Shown here: in pieces, positions 8,888 to 17,794 of the stretch
How the letters are laid out: the number at the start of each line of letters is the position of its first letter
Position numbering within the stretch: the stretch's first letter is position 1
Assembly: GCA_944363565.1 (NCBI GenBank)
Contig: CALVUI010000002.1
Location: forward strand, 312,166-376,165
Source of the DNA: an uncultured Bacilli bacterium
GTDB taxonomy: Bacteria; Bacillota_I; Bacilli_A; RFN20; CAG-826
Direction of reading: 5' to 3'
DNA: 64,000 nucleotides
Made by a program: the position numbers and the translations under genes
The notes under the pieces: model-generated
The model's input: the letters and a program-made list of their open reading frames with translations, nothing else
What the model was told of the DNA's origin: nothing
Database searches by the model: none

Positions 8888-8893
8888 TAATAT
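8888..8893 (+). promoter_or_regulatory. -10 box of leaderless mntP
   Basis: TAATAT ends 10 bases before the ATG at 8904. There is no Shine-Dalgarno in the gap and no room for a yybP-ykoY manganese riboswitch between the upstream terminator and the gene. Confidence 0.5.
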
Positions 8894-8903
8894 TCGTCCT
8901 TGT

Positions 8904-9524
8904 ATGTGGATCGCCCTTTCCTTCTTGCTTGGACTCGGTCTCGCCATGGATTGTTTTGCCTTGTCTTTGTCCGATGGTTTGGCCTATCGCGATCTGACCA
9001 AGAAGAAGGGGGTTTTCATCGCCACCGTCTTCGGCCTCATGCAGGGCCTCATGCCCTTACTCGGCTACCTATTGGGCCTGGCCTTGGCCCAATGGATCGA
9101 CGCCTTCGACCATTATGTCTCCTTTGTCTTACTGGCCTTCATCGGGATCAAGATGATGGTGGAGGGCATCAGGGGGATGGTGAAGCCCGAGGCCTGCGAG
9201 GCTAAGAAGTTCTCGGTTCCCGAGGTCTTGCTCCAAGGGGTTGCCGATTCGATTGACGCCCTCGCGATTGGGATCACGATACAGGCGACGATCGGGGCCA
9301 CCGCCGACTACCAGATCTACGTGAGCTTTGTGATCATTGCCCTCATGTCCTTTTTGCTTTCGATCATCGGCCTGGTTCTCGGCCGTTACATCAATTGTCT
9401 CTTGAAGGGCCGCTTCCACGTGGCCGAGGTCCTCGGGGGCCTCATCCTCCTAGGCCTAGGGATCTACCTCCTAGTCAGCGGGATCATGGAGGCCCCGGTT
9501 TTGACTTCCATCTTAAATCTTTGA
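8904..9524 (+). CDS. mntP: Manganese efflux pump MntP
   Basis: A 206-residue inner-membrane protein with six hydrophobic segments, matching MntP (DUF204), which exports Mn(II). The two pseudo-symmetric halves carry the family's acidic signatures, GLAMDCFALSLSDG in TM1 and GVADSIDALAIGI in TM4, whose Asp residues lie in the transport path. Length is typical (about 190-210). The ATG at 8904 has no Shine-Dalgarno; a TAATAT box 10 bases upstream suggests a leaderless message. It is flanked by a strong terminator upstream and a separate promoter downstream, so it is probably a single-gene unit. Confidence 0.9.
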   Translation: MWIALSFLLGLGLAMDCFALSLSDGLAYRDLTKKKGVFIATVFGLMQGLMPLLGYLLGLALAQWIDAFDHYVSFVLLAFIGIKMMVEGIRGMVKPEACEAKKFSVPEVLLQGVADSIDALAIGITIQATIGATADYQIYVSFVIIALMSFLLSIIGLVLGRYINCLLKGRFHVAEVLGGLILLGLGIYLLVSGIMEAPVLTSILNL

Positions 9525-9548
9525 TAGAGGGGGCCTCGCCTTTTGGCT

Positions 9549-9554
9549 TACAAT
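9549..9554 (+). promoter_or_regulatory. -10 box of the leaderless patatin gene
   Basis: TACAAT ends 6 bases before the ATG at 9561 (gap AAGCCC). The preceding GAGGGGGCCTCGCCTTTT may be a weak terminator for mntP. Confidence 0.55.
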
Positions 9555-9560
9555 AAGCCC

Positions 9561-10415
9561 ATGAAAAAGTCCTTCTGCCTCGCCATCCAGGGAGGGGGAA
9601 CCCGGGCCTCCTTTTGCCTCGGGGTCGTTTTGGCGATGCGGGAAGCCGGCCTCATGGCCGATTACGTGATCGGCACCAGTGCCGGATCCCTGATCGGGAT
9701 GATGTATTTGTTAAAGGACTCCAGAGGGGTCGAGGATGCCTTCATCGACTACATGGGGAACAAGCAGTTCGTCGGTTTAAGCAATGTCATCAAAAACGGA
9801 TCTTTGTTCAATTTCTCCTTCTTTTACGAGGATATCAGTCGGAATAGACGGGAAATCGACATCTCTTCCTTCTTGGAAAGCCCGGCCAAATACTACGCGG
9901 TCGCGACCGACTGCGAGGAGGGGAAGCCCGCCTATTTCTCCCTTGATGAAGGCGATGTCCTTAGGGGCATCGAGGCTTCCTGCGCCTTGCCCTTATTCTC
10001 GAGGCCGGTGGAAATCGGGGGCCGTCATTATCTCGACGGGGGGACGGTCGAAAGCCTCCCCTTCCATAAGCCTCTACGGGAAGGGGAAAAGAAGATCGTC
10101 TTCGTCTCGAGCCGCCCCAAGGGTTTCAAGAAGGAAGGCAGTGGCCGTTCGAGCAAGCTGGCCGCGAAGGCGATGTACGGCAAATACCCGAAGTGGAAGG
10201 AAGCCTTCGTCAGGTCCATCGAGTCCTACAATGAAGAAGTCGATGAACTGTTGAAGGCCGAGGAAGAAGGCAAGCTCTTCGCCATCTATCCCGAAGTCCC
10301 GATTTCCCTCGGGGTGGCGGAAACGGACAGATTTCGTTTATTAGGGGCCATCTACGAAGGACGGAAGACCTTCCAGAAGGTCCTGCCCGCCCTTAAGGAG
10401 TATCTACGTCAATGA
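9561..10415 (+). CDS. Patatin-like phospholipase
   Basis: A 284-residue patatin-family serine lipid hydrolase. The glycine-rich oxyanion segment AIQGGGTRASFCLG is at the N-terminus. The nucleophile elbow GTSAGS supplies the Ser, and DGG (in HYLDGGTVESLPF) supplies the Asp of the Ser-Asp dyad. The closest familiar type is the bacterial YjjU/RssA-like group acting on membrane lipids. An in-frame TTG at 9543 exists, but the ATG at 9561 is preferred because a TACAAT box ends 6 bases before it and would overlap a longer product. It overlaps the pseudouridine synthase gene by 4 bases. Confidence 0.85.
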   Translation: MKKSFCLAIQGGGTRASFCLGVVLAMREAGLMADYVIGTSAGSLIGMMYLLKDSRGVEDAFIDYMGNKQFVGLSNVIKNGSLFNFSFFYEDISRNRREIDISSFLESPAKYYAVATDCEEGKPAYFSLDEGDVLRGIEASCALPLFSRPVEIGGRHYLDGGTVESLPFHKPLREGEKKIVFVSSRPKGFKKEGSGRSSKLAAKAMYGKYPKWKEAFVRSIESYNEEVDELLKAEEEGKLFAIYPEVPISLGVAETDRFRLLGAIYEGRKTFQKVLPALKEYLRQ

Positions 10416-11350
10416 ATAGCAACAAAGAACGGAACTTCGACGAACGTCGGGGCAAGGTCAATTCCAACTCGATCAAGGAATACAAGGTCTATGTCGAGAC
10501 CACCTTATTGGAATTCCTCCTTTTCAAGATGGGCAAGAGCCTTTCGCGGAACGCGATCAAGCATCTCCTCAGCAAGAAGATGGTCGCGGTCGGGGGCGTC
10601 CCCGTCTCCCAGTTCGACTACCGCCTCTATCCCGAAGACACGGTCATCGTCTCCAAGCTCCCGATCAAGCCGAAGGCCAAAAGCGACCTCAAGATCATCT
10701 ACGAGGACGATCTCCTTTTGGTCATCGATAAGCCGACCCGTCTACTAAGCGTCGAATCCGATAAGGAAAAAGGCCGGACCGCCTACCACATGGCCAGCGA
10801 TTATCTCCGTAGAACTGACCCTAAAGCCCGGTTATTCGTGGTCCATCGCCTCGACGAGGATACGTCGGGGGTTTTGGTTTTCGCCAAGGACTACGACTAC
10901 AAGGAAGCCCTCCAGAGAAGCTGGTCGGAGCTTTGTCTCAAAAGAGGCTATTACGCGGTGGTGGAAGGCCATCTGCCCCCTTCGGGGACCTACCGCGACT
11001 ACCTCCTCCAGGACAAAAACGGCCTTATGCACCTCACGAGCGACAAGAAAAACGGCAAGCTCTGCATCACCAATTTCAAGCGTCTGGAGGAAAACAAGGA
11101 CTACTCCCTCCTCGACGTCAACATCGAGACGGGACGCAAGAACCAAATCCGGGTCCAACTGGGGACCCGCGGCCATTACGTGGTCGGGGACGACAAGTAT
11201 GGGGAACCGAGCGACCCCTTGGGCCGCCTCGGCCTCCACGCCTATGAGCTCGATCTCAAGTGTCCCTACACCGGGAAGGTTTTTAGGTTTGTCTCCAAGA
11301 TGCCTTATAGCTTCATGGTCCTCTTCAAGAAAAAAGGAGGGAAGGCGTGA
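10412..11350 (+). CDS. RluD-family RNA pseudouridine synthase
   Basis: 312 residues. An S4 RNA-binding domain (about 25-95) precedes the RluA/RluD catalytic domain. The catalytic Asp lies in HRLDEDTSGVLVF, a slight variant of HRLDRxTSG. The closing TGRKNQIRVQL and GDDKYG motifs are also present. Such enzymes isomerise uridine to pseudouridine in 23S rRNA, but the specific site cannot be told from sequence. The start is ATGA-overlapped with the patatin gene and has AAGGAG 12 bases upstream. The first 20 residues are hydrophilic and probably flexible. Confidence 0.88.
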   Translation: MNSNKERNFDERRGKVNSNSIKEYKVYVETTLLEFLLFKMGKSLSRNAIKHLLSKKMVAVGGVPVSQFDYRLYPEDTVIVSKLPIKPKAKSDLKIIYEDDLLLVIDKPTRLLSVESDKEKGRTAYHMASDYLRRTDPKARLFVVHRLDEDTSGVLVFAKDYDYKEALQRSWSELCLKRGYYAVVEGHLPPSGTYRDYLLQDKNGLMHLTSDKKNGKLCITNFKRLEENKDYSLLDVNIETGRKNQIRVQLGTRGHYVVGDDKYGEPSDPLGRLGLHAYELDLKCPYTGKVFRFVSKMPYSFMVLFKKKGGKA

Positions 11351-12906
11351 AAGAACTCTTCGCCAAGATCAAGAACAACGCCTATGTCAGCAACTTCCTC
11401 CAAGGTCTTTTGAGCGTCCTCCCGATTGCCATCTGCGTCAGTGTCTTCTACCTGATGGGCATCATCGGGACCACCGACTATGGAAGCTTCGACCTCAATG
11501 CCCTCCTCTTCTTCCTCGGGGTCAGCCTCATCGCCGTCATCGGTCTAGGTCTCTTCCAAATCGGGGTCGACAAGTCGATGTCGAGGATGGGGACCTTGGT
11601 CGGCGAAACCATCACCAAGCGGAAGTCGATGTTTTTACTAGTGGCGATGGCCTTCGTCCTTGGCTTCCTGGTGACGATGGCGGAGCCCGACCTCACGGTT
11701 TTGGCCTCCCAGGTCGGACTTCCCAATATCGTGGTCATCGTCAGTGTATCCGCCGGGACCGGCCTCTTCCTCGTCATCGGGGTCATCCGGATCTTGCTCA
11801 AGAAGTCCCTTAAGATCATGTTCCTGGCCTTTTACGCCCTCGTCTTCGCCCTCGTGGCCCTCGTTTCCCCGGAACTCTTGCCGATCTGCTTTGACTCCGG
11901 TGGCGTTTCGGCTGGACCGGTCACCGTTCCCTTCATCCTCTCCTTCGGGGCCGGCGTCGCCATGTCAACCCATAGCAAGGGGAGCGGGGAAGACTCCTTC
12001 GGTCTATCTGCCCTCTGCTCGGTCGGACCCATCATCGCCGTCATGGCTTTGTCACTCTTCCTCGGGGAAGGGGCCCTCGATTCCTATGTCGCCGAGGTCA
12101 GGCCTTTTACGGGAGGGGCCCTTCTCGATAGTTTCTTCTCGGCCCTAAGCGACGTCGCTTTGGCCTTCGGTCCTCTCATCCTCTTCTTTTTGATCTACGA
12201 TCTCTTGTTCCTCCGCCTGTCCTTCAAGGCCTTGCTCAAGATCTTGGTCGGTCTCCTCTATGGGTTCTTTGGTCTTTGGCTGTTTTTGACCGCGGTCAAC
12301 TGCGCCTTCTGGCCGACGGCCCAGATCGTCGGGGCCAGCCTTGGGGGAGATCCGTTGTGGATGGCTATATTGATCGCCGGGGTCTTCGGTTTGCTAGGAG
12401 TTCTAGCCGAACCGGCCGTCCACGTCTTGGTCAAGCAGGTCGAGACCATCAGCGACGGGGGCATTTCCCGTTACGCCGTCCTCACCGTCATGGCCATCGG
12501 CAATGCCCTGGCCTTGGTCCTCGCGGTCCTCAGGGTCGAATATGCCTTCCCGATCGAGTATGTCCTGATACCGGGCTACATCCTCATCTTCGTCTTCATG
12601 GCCCTGTCTCCCAACATCTATACCTTCATCGCCTTCGACTCCGGGGCCGTGGCCTCGGGCCCGATGAGCAGTGCCTTCCTCTTGCCCTTCGTCATCGGTT
12701 TGGCTTTGAGCAAAGGGGTCGACGTCTATACCTACGCCTTCGGGGTGGTGGCGTTGATCGCCATGATGCCTCTTCTCTCGATCGAGGTCCTTGGCTCTTA
12801 TGTCGAGGCCAGACGGAAGTTCAAGCTCAGACGCCTCAAGAAGGCCTTCTACGAGGAAGGCGAAGACCAGATCATCCATTTCGGGGAGGTGGGTAGCCAT
12901 GCCTAA
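11347..12906 (+). CDS. DUF1538 family membrane protein, internally duplicated
   Basis: 519 residues with about 12 hydrophobic segments. Two tandem DUF1538 repeats are visible. The first has VTMAEPDLTVLASQVG and FDSGGVSAGPVTVPF. The second repeats them as VLAEPAVHVLVKQVE and FDSGAVASGPMSSAF. The duplicated AEP and FDSG-x-x-x-GP motifs inside membrane segments suggest a two-fold pseudo-symmetric transporter or channel. The family has no firmly established substrate that I know of. The next gene encodes a double P-II protein with an 8-base overlap; P-II proteins often gate transporters, so a regulated channel is the natural reading (inference). Confidence 0.85.
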   Translation: MKELFAKIKNNAYVSNFLQGLLSVLPIAICVSVFYLMGIIGTTDYGSFDLNALLFFLGVSLIAVIGLGLFQIGVDKSMSRMGTLVGETITKRKSMFLLVAMAFVLGFLVTMAEPDLTVLASQVGLPNIVVIVSVSAGTGLFLVIGVIRILLKKSLKIMFLAFYALVFALVALVSPELLPICFDSGGVSAGPVTVPFILSFGAGVAMSTHSKGSGEDSFGLSALCSVGPIIAVMALSLFLGEGALDSYVAEVRPFTGGALLDSFFSALSDVALAFGPLILFFLIYDLLFLRLSFKALLKILVGLLYGFFGLWLFLTAVNCAFWPTAQIVGASLGGDPLWMAILIAGVFGLLGVLAEPAVHVLVKQVETISDGGISRYAVLTVMAIGNALALVLAVLRVEYAFPIEYVLIPGYILIFVFMALSPNIYTFIAFDSGAVASGPMSSAFLLPFVIGLALSKGVDVYTYAFGVVALIAMMPLLSIEVLGSYVEARRKFKLRRLKKAFYEEGEDQIIHFGEVGSHA

Positions 12907-13684
12907 GAACCGGATCCTCACCCTTCTAAGGGACAACAAGCCCAAGGAGCAATTCGACCGCAAAAACAAGGTGGTTGAGATGTTTTTGCTGCTTGTCGTG
13001 GTCCCGGAAGGCGGGGACAAGTACGTCCGTGATTTGTTACTAGAAGCCGAGGTGCCCTGCAATGCCCTTTTCTCTTCGAGGGCTTTGGGGACCGCCTCGA
13101 GCGACCTCTATGAGGTCCTCGGGATCGAGGATGACCATAAGAGATTAATAAGCGCCACGATCCGCCTCGATACCTATTTGGAAATCGCCCCCAAGCTCGA
13201 AGCCAAGTTCAAGGCCTCGCGCTTTTCTAGGGGCATTGCCGTCCTTCTCAAGATGAGCGGTCTATATGGCTTAAGTGCCTACAAGATGCTTTCGTCTTAC
13301 CCCCTTCCCCTCAAAACAAGCGAAATAGCTCCGGAGGAAAGATTCATGGAGAAAAAAGAAGCGATCTTCGCCATCGTCAACGATGGCTATAGCGACCTGG
13401 TGATGAAGGCCGCCAAGGAGGCCGGGGCCCGAGGCGGGACCATCGTCCACGCCAGAGGGACTGGGAACAAGGAAACCGAAAGTTTCTACGGCATCGTTGT
13501 GACCCCGGAAAAGGAAATGGTCATCATCATCGTCGAAGAAGAACAAAAGGACACGGTGCTATCCGCGATCGGCAAGGAATGCGGCCTTTTGTCCAAGGGA
13601 CAAGGCATTTGTTTTTCCATCCCCGTCAGCGGCTCGGTTGGGTTAGAATCTCTAGACAGTGGAAACGGCGAAGAAGGAAACTAA
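12899..13684 (+). CDS. Tandem P-II (GlnB-like) signalling protein
   Basis: 261 residues with two P-II-like domains in one chain. The first covers about 20-105 (MFLLLVVVPEGGDKYVRDLL and onward) and is divergent. The second covers about 155-245 and has the family signature AGARGGTIVHARGTG, with the strand EAIFAIVNDGYSDLVMKAA before it and EMVIIIVEEEQKDTVLSAI after it. P-II proteins form trimers that sense nucleotides and gate transporters or enzymes. A fused pair should form trimers of unusual symmetry. The ATG at 12899 was chosen because GGGGAGGTGG precedes it; the open frame upstream lies within the DUF1538 gene. It overlaps the next gene by 26 bases. Confidence 0.82.
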   Translation: MPKNRILTLLRDNKPKEQFDRKNKVVEMFLLLVVVPEGGDKYVRDLLLEAEVPCNALFSSRALGTASSDLYEVLGIEDDHKRLISATIRLDTYLEIAPKLEAKFKASRFSRGIAVLLKMSGLYGLSAYKMLSSYPLPLKTSEIAPEERFMEKKEAIFAIVNDGYSDLVMKAAKEAGARGGTIVHARGTGNKETESFYGIVVTPEKEMVIIIVEEEQKDTVLSAIGKECGLLSKGQGICFSIPVSGSVGLESLDSGNGEEGN

Positions 13685-16600
13685 AAGCACCTCCCTTTCG
13701 GAACTGAGAAAGGAAAGCGAGAAGCGTTTCGACTTCTCGGCCTTTTTCCATCGCCACTTCCCCTTCCTCTTCGAGCCTCATAGCCTCTTCTATTTCTTCT
13801 GGATCATCTTCTTTTTGGGGATCTTCTGGTGCTTCTATTCCTTGGTCACCAATGGTTTCACCCAGCTCTACAACTGGGACTACACCTGGCAATACGTCCC
13901 GATCGGCTACTACACCCATGACGTTTGGACCAATTTCTTCAAGACCGGCCACTTCGACATGTATAGCGGCGAGACCTTCATGGGGGCCGATAGCTTCGGG
14001 AGCAATGCCTACTATGGCTTGTTCGATCCCTTCGTCATCTGGATGGTCATCTTTCCCCGTTCCTGGGTGCCCCAGTTGTTCGCGATTTCCGCCTGTATCA
14101 AGGGGGCGGTCGGGGCCCTTTGCATGCGGGCCTACCTCCGTTATCGGGGCGTCAGCGAAACGACATCGCGCCTCGGGGCCGCGGCCTACGCCTTCTCCGG
14201 CTTCTTCAATTTCATGGTCGGCTTCCCCGACGTCGTCTCCGCGGTCGTCTTCTTGCCTCTTATCCTTTTGGGGATCGAGAAGGTCTTGAAGGAAGGGAAG
14301 ATCAACCATTTGGCCATCGGTCTCTTCCTGGTCGGCCTCGTCAATTTCTTCTACATCGTCGTCTACTGCGTCTTCGGGGTCCTCTACGCGATTTGGCGTT
14401 ACTTCTCGACCTTCAAGGAAAGGAAGGGCTGGAAGAGACAACTCTCGACGATGGGGATCGGGGTCCTGGGCTTTGCCATCGGTCTCATGATGTGTTCCTT
14501 CGTCCTTATACCGTCCCTAAGGAATTCCGCCCTCTCGGGCCGGACCGATTCGATCGGTCAGGCCTATCTCAATTATTTGATTGATTCCCTCTCGAAGGCT
14601 GATTTCGGTTCCTTCTTCGGGACCGTCTTCTCGATGGTCGGGGAAAACCCGGGCCGGGAACTGATGGCCCTCGTTTCTTTCTTCTTCCCGACCGTCAACT
14701 ACAGTTACCTCCCGATGGTGGTCCCGACCGGGGGCTCCTATGACGCCTGGACCGCTTCCATCTTCTGCTACACCCCGATGATGATCTTCTTCATCTATGG
14801 GCTGATCGGCGCGATCAGGCGCAAGGAGTGGGGGACCTTGGCCGGTTTTGGCCTTTGCTCCATCGCCGCCTTCACGACCTTCTCCTATTTCTTCTTCTAC
14901 GTCTTCTCGGGGGATGGCTACGGCCGTTGGCTCGTGGTCTTGGTCCCCCTCATCATCTACGTGGCCACCAAGGAGATGGATCGCCTCAAGGAAAACCCCG
15001 AGTGGCAACTGCTTAGCGCAAGCGGGGTCGCCATCTTCTTGACGGTCCTCACCATCGTCATCTGCCACCTGGCCTTGGATGGGAAACGCTTCGATAGCGG
15101 GAACAACCTCACCTACTATCCCCATAGCTTCATACCTGTCAGCAGCGGGGCGACGATCTACCTCGTCGTTTACCAGGTCATTTTGTTATTGGTCGAAGTG
15201 GTTCTCATCTACTACTTCCATAACAAGAAATTCTTCCCGAAGATGGTCTTCGCCTTCATCGCCCTCGAGACCATCGTCTCCGGGAACCTCTCCTTCTTCT
15301 ACGGGGGTCTATGGAACTACCGGACTTCCTTCGAAGGCGGGATCGCCAACCACTCGGCCGCCCAACGGGCCATCGACACCATCAACGCGGAAGACGATTC
15401 CTTCTACCGCGTCTATAGCGATTACTTCAATGTCAAAAACGATGGGCTGACCTATGGCTACAACGGGGCCAGTCATTTCCATTCCCTCTTCAACTACGAC
15501 CTCGTCGATTTTGCCAGGATGACCGGCTTGACCCACAATGAGTCCTCGCCGGTTGAGACCTACGGGGGCTACACCTACACCAACAAGGTTTGGAGCGCGG
15601 CCTACAACAACAAGCGCCTCGGCTTCGACATGGTGACCGGCCACAAATACTATGTTTTAAGAAACGAAGGCTATTACAACTTCAAAGAACCCGATTTTGC
15701 GGGGATAAACGTGCCCTTCGGTTCCACCTTGGTCGATATGACCGATGATTACCGGATCTATGAATCGGGCCTCTATCTTGGTCTTGGCCACGCGGTCGAC
15801 GGCCTCTACCAAATGAACCGGGTCGAGGATGGAACTCCCAACGAAAACGACTTCTACCACGTCGGTGGATCCTCGATGCCAACGGTTCTGACTGCCCTTA
15901 GGAACGACCACCTCTTCCTCACTTCCGCGGTCGTCGAAGACGAGGATGTCGATCGGCTTCCGGTAGGTGAGAACTTCGCGATCCTCAATCAAGAAGAAAC
16001 TTCTTCGATCCCCGGTTATCAGGATTTCGGTTATCAGAAACTTTCCACCAAGATGGAGTACTACGTCACCACCGAGGAGTACGGTGGTTACCATCCTTCC
16101 GATCCGGGCCTCTTCCTCCATGACTCTTCCTATTGGGCCGAGGAGCCCAAACGGATTACTTCCAAGGACGAGGTCTACATGACCCCGGACCACGGGAAGA
16201 TCGTCTACTCTCCTTCGAATGGGACATACTTCAACGACTCCGACGGGGCGTATATTGCTCTGTACTATCCGGCCGCGAGGAAGTCCGGCTCCCTCCAGGG
16301 GTCGAACCGGATCTACCTCATCGGCGATAAGCTCGACGAAGAAGGGAACATCATCGCGGAAAACACACTCCTTTCCTATGAGTATCGAGCCCTTTCCTCC
16401 TATCGGACCGGGGCCGACCAGGGCCTACCGATCTTCGGGCTCTACGCCGAAGGGAAGGTCAAGAACATCGTCATGTGTCCCAAGGATGCTTCTTGGCGCG
16501 ACGCCCTCGGACCCTGGAAGACCACGACCATCGATTTCTACATGCTCGAAAAGGATGAAGTCGATGAGATGGTCGATCGCTACTCTTCCGAGGATTACGC

Positions 16601-16961
16601 CCTCCAAAACGTCGTCAGACCCAATAACGATACCTTCTACTTCGACACTTCCTATAGCGAGCCGAAGATGGTGGTGACCACCTTGGGTTATGACGCAGGC
16701 TGGAACATCAAGGCCTACGATCAAGAAAAGAACCCCATCGAAGGGGTTGAGATCTATAAGCTCGATGGTGGCTTGGTCGGCTTCAACGCCCCGGCGGGAG
16801 AAGTGTCCTACGAACTTTATTACATTACCCCGACCCTGGAATTCACCGTTCCTTTATCGGTGGTGGGCATCACTTTGCTACTTGGCTTCGACCTCGGACT
16901 CTTCGTCCTTGAATATCGGCACAAGGCCAAGAAGGCTCAGTCCTTGGGCAATTCCAAATAG
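13659..16961 (+). CDS. YfhO-type large polytopic membrane protein
   Basis: 1100 residues. After a charged N-terminus come about 12 membrane segments to near residue 540, then a large extracytoplasmic beta-rich region, and a final membrane segment near the C-terminus before a Lys-rich tail. WDYTWQYVPIGYYTHD in the first outside loop and the overall plan match the bacterial YfhO family of GT-C-like transferases, linked in Firmicutes to glycosylation of cell-wall polymers. The GTG start lies within the P-II gene (26-base overlap), pointing to coupling with the upstream genes. Its 3' end overlaps rsmI on the other strand by 25 bases. A sugar donor partner is not encoded nearby. Confidence 0.8.
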   Translation: METAKKETKSTSLSELRKESEKRFDFSAFFHRHFPFLFEPHSLFYFFWIIFFLGIFWCFYSLVTNGFTQLYNWDYTWQYVPIGYYTHDVWTNFFKTGHFDMYSGETFMGADSFGSNAYYGLFDPFVIWMVIFPRSWVPQLFAISACIKGAVGALCMRAYLRYRGVSETTSRLGAAAYAFSGFFNFMVGFPDVVSAVVFLPLILLGIEKVLKEGKINHLAIGLFLVGLVNFFYIVVYCVFGVLYAIWRYFSTFKERKGWKRQLSTMGIGVLGFAIGLMMCSFVLIPSLRNSALSGRTDSIGQAYLNYLIDSLSKADFGSFFGTVFSMVGENPGRELMALVSFFFPTVNYSYLPMVVPTGGSYDAWTASIFCYTPMMIFFIYGLIGAIRRKEWGTLAGFGLCSIAAFTTFSYFFFYVFSGDGYGRWLVVLVPLIIYVATKEMDRLKENPEWQLLSASGVAIFLTVLTIVICHLALDGKRFDSGNNLTYYPHSFIPVSSGATIYLVVYQVILLLVEVVLIYYFHNKKFFPKMVFAFIALETIVSGNLSFFYGGLWNYRTSFEGGIANHSAAQRAIDTINAEDDSFYRVYSDYFNVKNDGLTYGYNGASHFHSLFNYDLVDFARMTGLTHNESSPVETYGGYTYTNKVWSAAYNNKRLGFDMVTGHKYYVLRNEGYYNFKEPDFAGINVPFGSTLVDMTDDYRIYESGLYLGLGHAVDGLYQMNRVEDGTPNENDFYHVGGSSMPTVLTALRNDHLFLTSAVVEDEDVDRLPVGENFAILNQEETSSIPGYQDFGYQKLSTKMEYYVTTEEYGGYHPSDPGLFLHDSSYWAEEPKRITSKDEVYMTPDHGKIVYSPSNGTYFNDSDGAYIALYYPAARKSGSLQGSNRIYLIGDKLDEEGNIIAENTLLSYEYRALSSYRTGADQGLPIFGLYAEGKVKNIVMCPKDASWRDALGPWKTTTIDFYMLEKDEVDEMVDRYSSEDYALQNVVRPNNDTFYFDTSYSEPKMVVTTLGYDAGWNIKAYDQEKNPIEGVEIYKLDGGLVGFNAPAGEVSYELYYITPTLEFTVPLSVVGITLLLGFDLGLFVLEYRHKAKKAQSLGNSK

Positions 16962-17794
16962 AGGGCATAGACCCTCTTTTTGTTGATGCCGAGGAAGTCA
17001 GCGGTTTCCTTGACCGCTTCCTTGCCACGGGACTTCTGGAGGGCCTTCAAAAGGGCCGCTCTGATTTCCTCGTCGCTGACCTCGGCTTTTTCTTTGGCCT
17101 TGCCTTCGACGACGATGACGTATTCTCCCCGGGCTTCGTCTTTGGCGTAGTCCTTTAATTCTTCTAGGGATCCGTCGAGGTATTCCTCGTGGATCTTCGT
17201 CAGTTCCCGGGCCAAGCAGGCTTGACGATTGCCAAAGATCTCGAGCATGTCGCTCAAAGTATCATAGAGGCGATGGGGCGCTTCGTAATAGACCATGGTG
17301 ACGGGAAGATCCTTTAATTCCTCGAGTCTCTTCCTTCTATCACTTCCTTTGGAAGGCAGGAAACCTTCGTAATAGAAGTGGTCGGTGGGTAGACCCGAGC
17401 CTAGCAAAGCGGGCAGGAGGGCACTGGGTCCATTGACGTAATAGACGTTGAGGCCGGCTTCCAAGAAGGTCTTGATGACGATTTCCCCGGGATCGCTCAA
17501 ACCCGGATAGCCGGCATCGGAGACATAGGCCACCTTCTTGCCCTCTTGGACTTCCTTTAATAAGGCGAGGGCCCCTTCCGCTTCATTGTGTTTTTCCACC
17601 TTGATGAACTTCTTGGAAGGAAGGGAAAGGCGGTTCAGCAAAAAAGAGGCGACCCGGGTATCTTCGGCGCCGATGACGTCGACTTCGCTGAGGGTTTGCT
17701 TGGTCCTTTCACTCACTTCCGAAAGATTGCCGATCGGGGTGGCGACCAGGGCCAAGGCCGGGGTTTCAGTTAGAAAAGGGGAGCGCCTTCTCAT
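16937..17794 (-). CDS. rsmI: 16S rRNA (cytidine-1402 2'-O)-methyltransferase RsmI
   Basis: A 285-residue tetrapyrrole-methylase-fold enzyme that 2'-O-methylates C1402 in the decoding centre of 16S rRNA using SAM. Family blocks are ALVATPIGNLSEVSERT, GAEDTRVASFLLN, YVSDAGYPGLSDPG, GLPTDHFYYEGFLPSKG and the EAPHRL segment. The C-terminal helix-turn-helix (SRGKEAVKETADFLGINKKR) is also standard. It is the last gene of the dnaX operon and overlaps ricT by 4 bases. Its 3' end overlaps the convergent YfhO gene by 25 bases, leaving no space for a conventional terminator. Confidence 0.95.
   Translation of the reverse strand: MRRRSPFLTETPALALVATPIGNLSEVSERTKQTLSEVDVIGAEDTRVASFLLNRLSLPSKKFIKVEKHNEAEGALALLKEVQEGKKVAYVSDAGYPGLSDPGEIVIKTFLEAGLNVYYVNGPSALLPALLGSGLPTDHFYYEGFLPSKGSDRRKRLEELKDLPVTMVYYEAPHRLYDTLSDMLEIFGNRQACLARELTKIHEEYLDGSLEELKDYAKDEARGEYVIVVEGKAKEKAEVSDEEIRAALLKALQKSRGKEAVKETADFLGINKKRVYALYLELPKD

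Noticed and set aside
8863..8903. Manganese (yybP-ykoY) riboswitch before mntP
   Set aside because: Only about 40 bases separate the upstream terminator from the start codon, and no riboswitch motif is visible.
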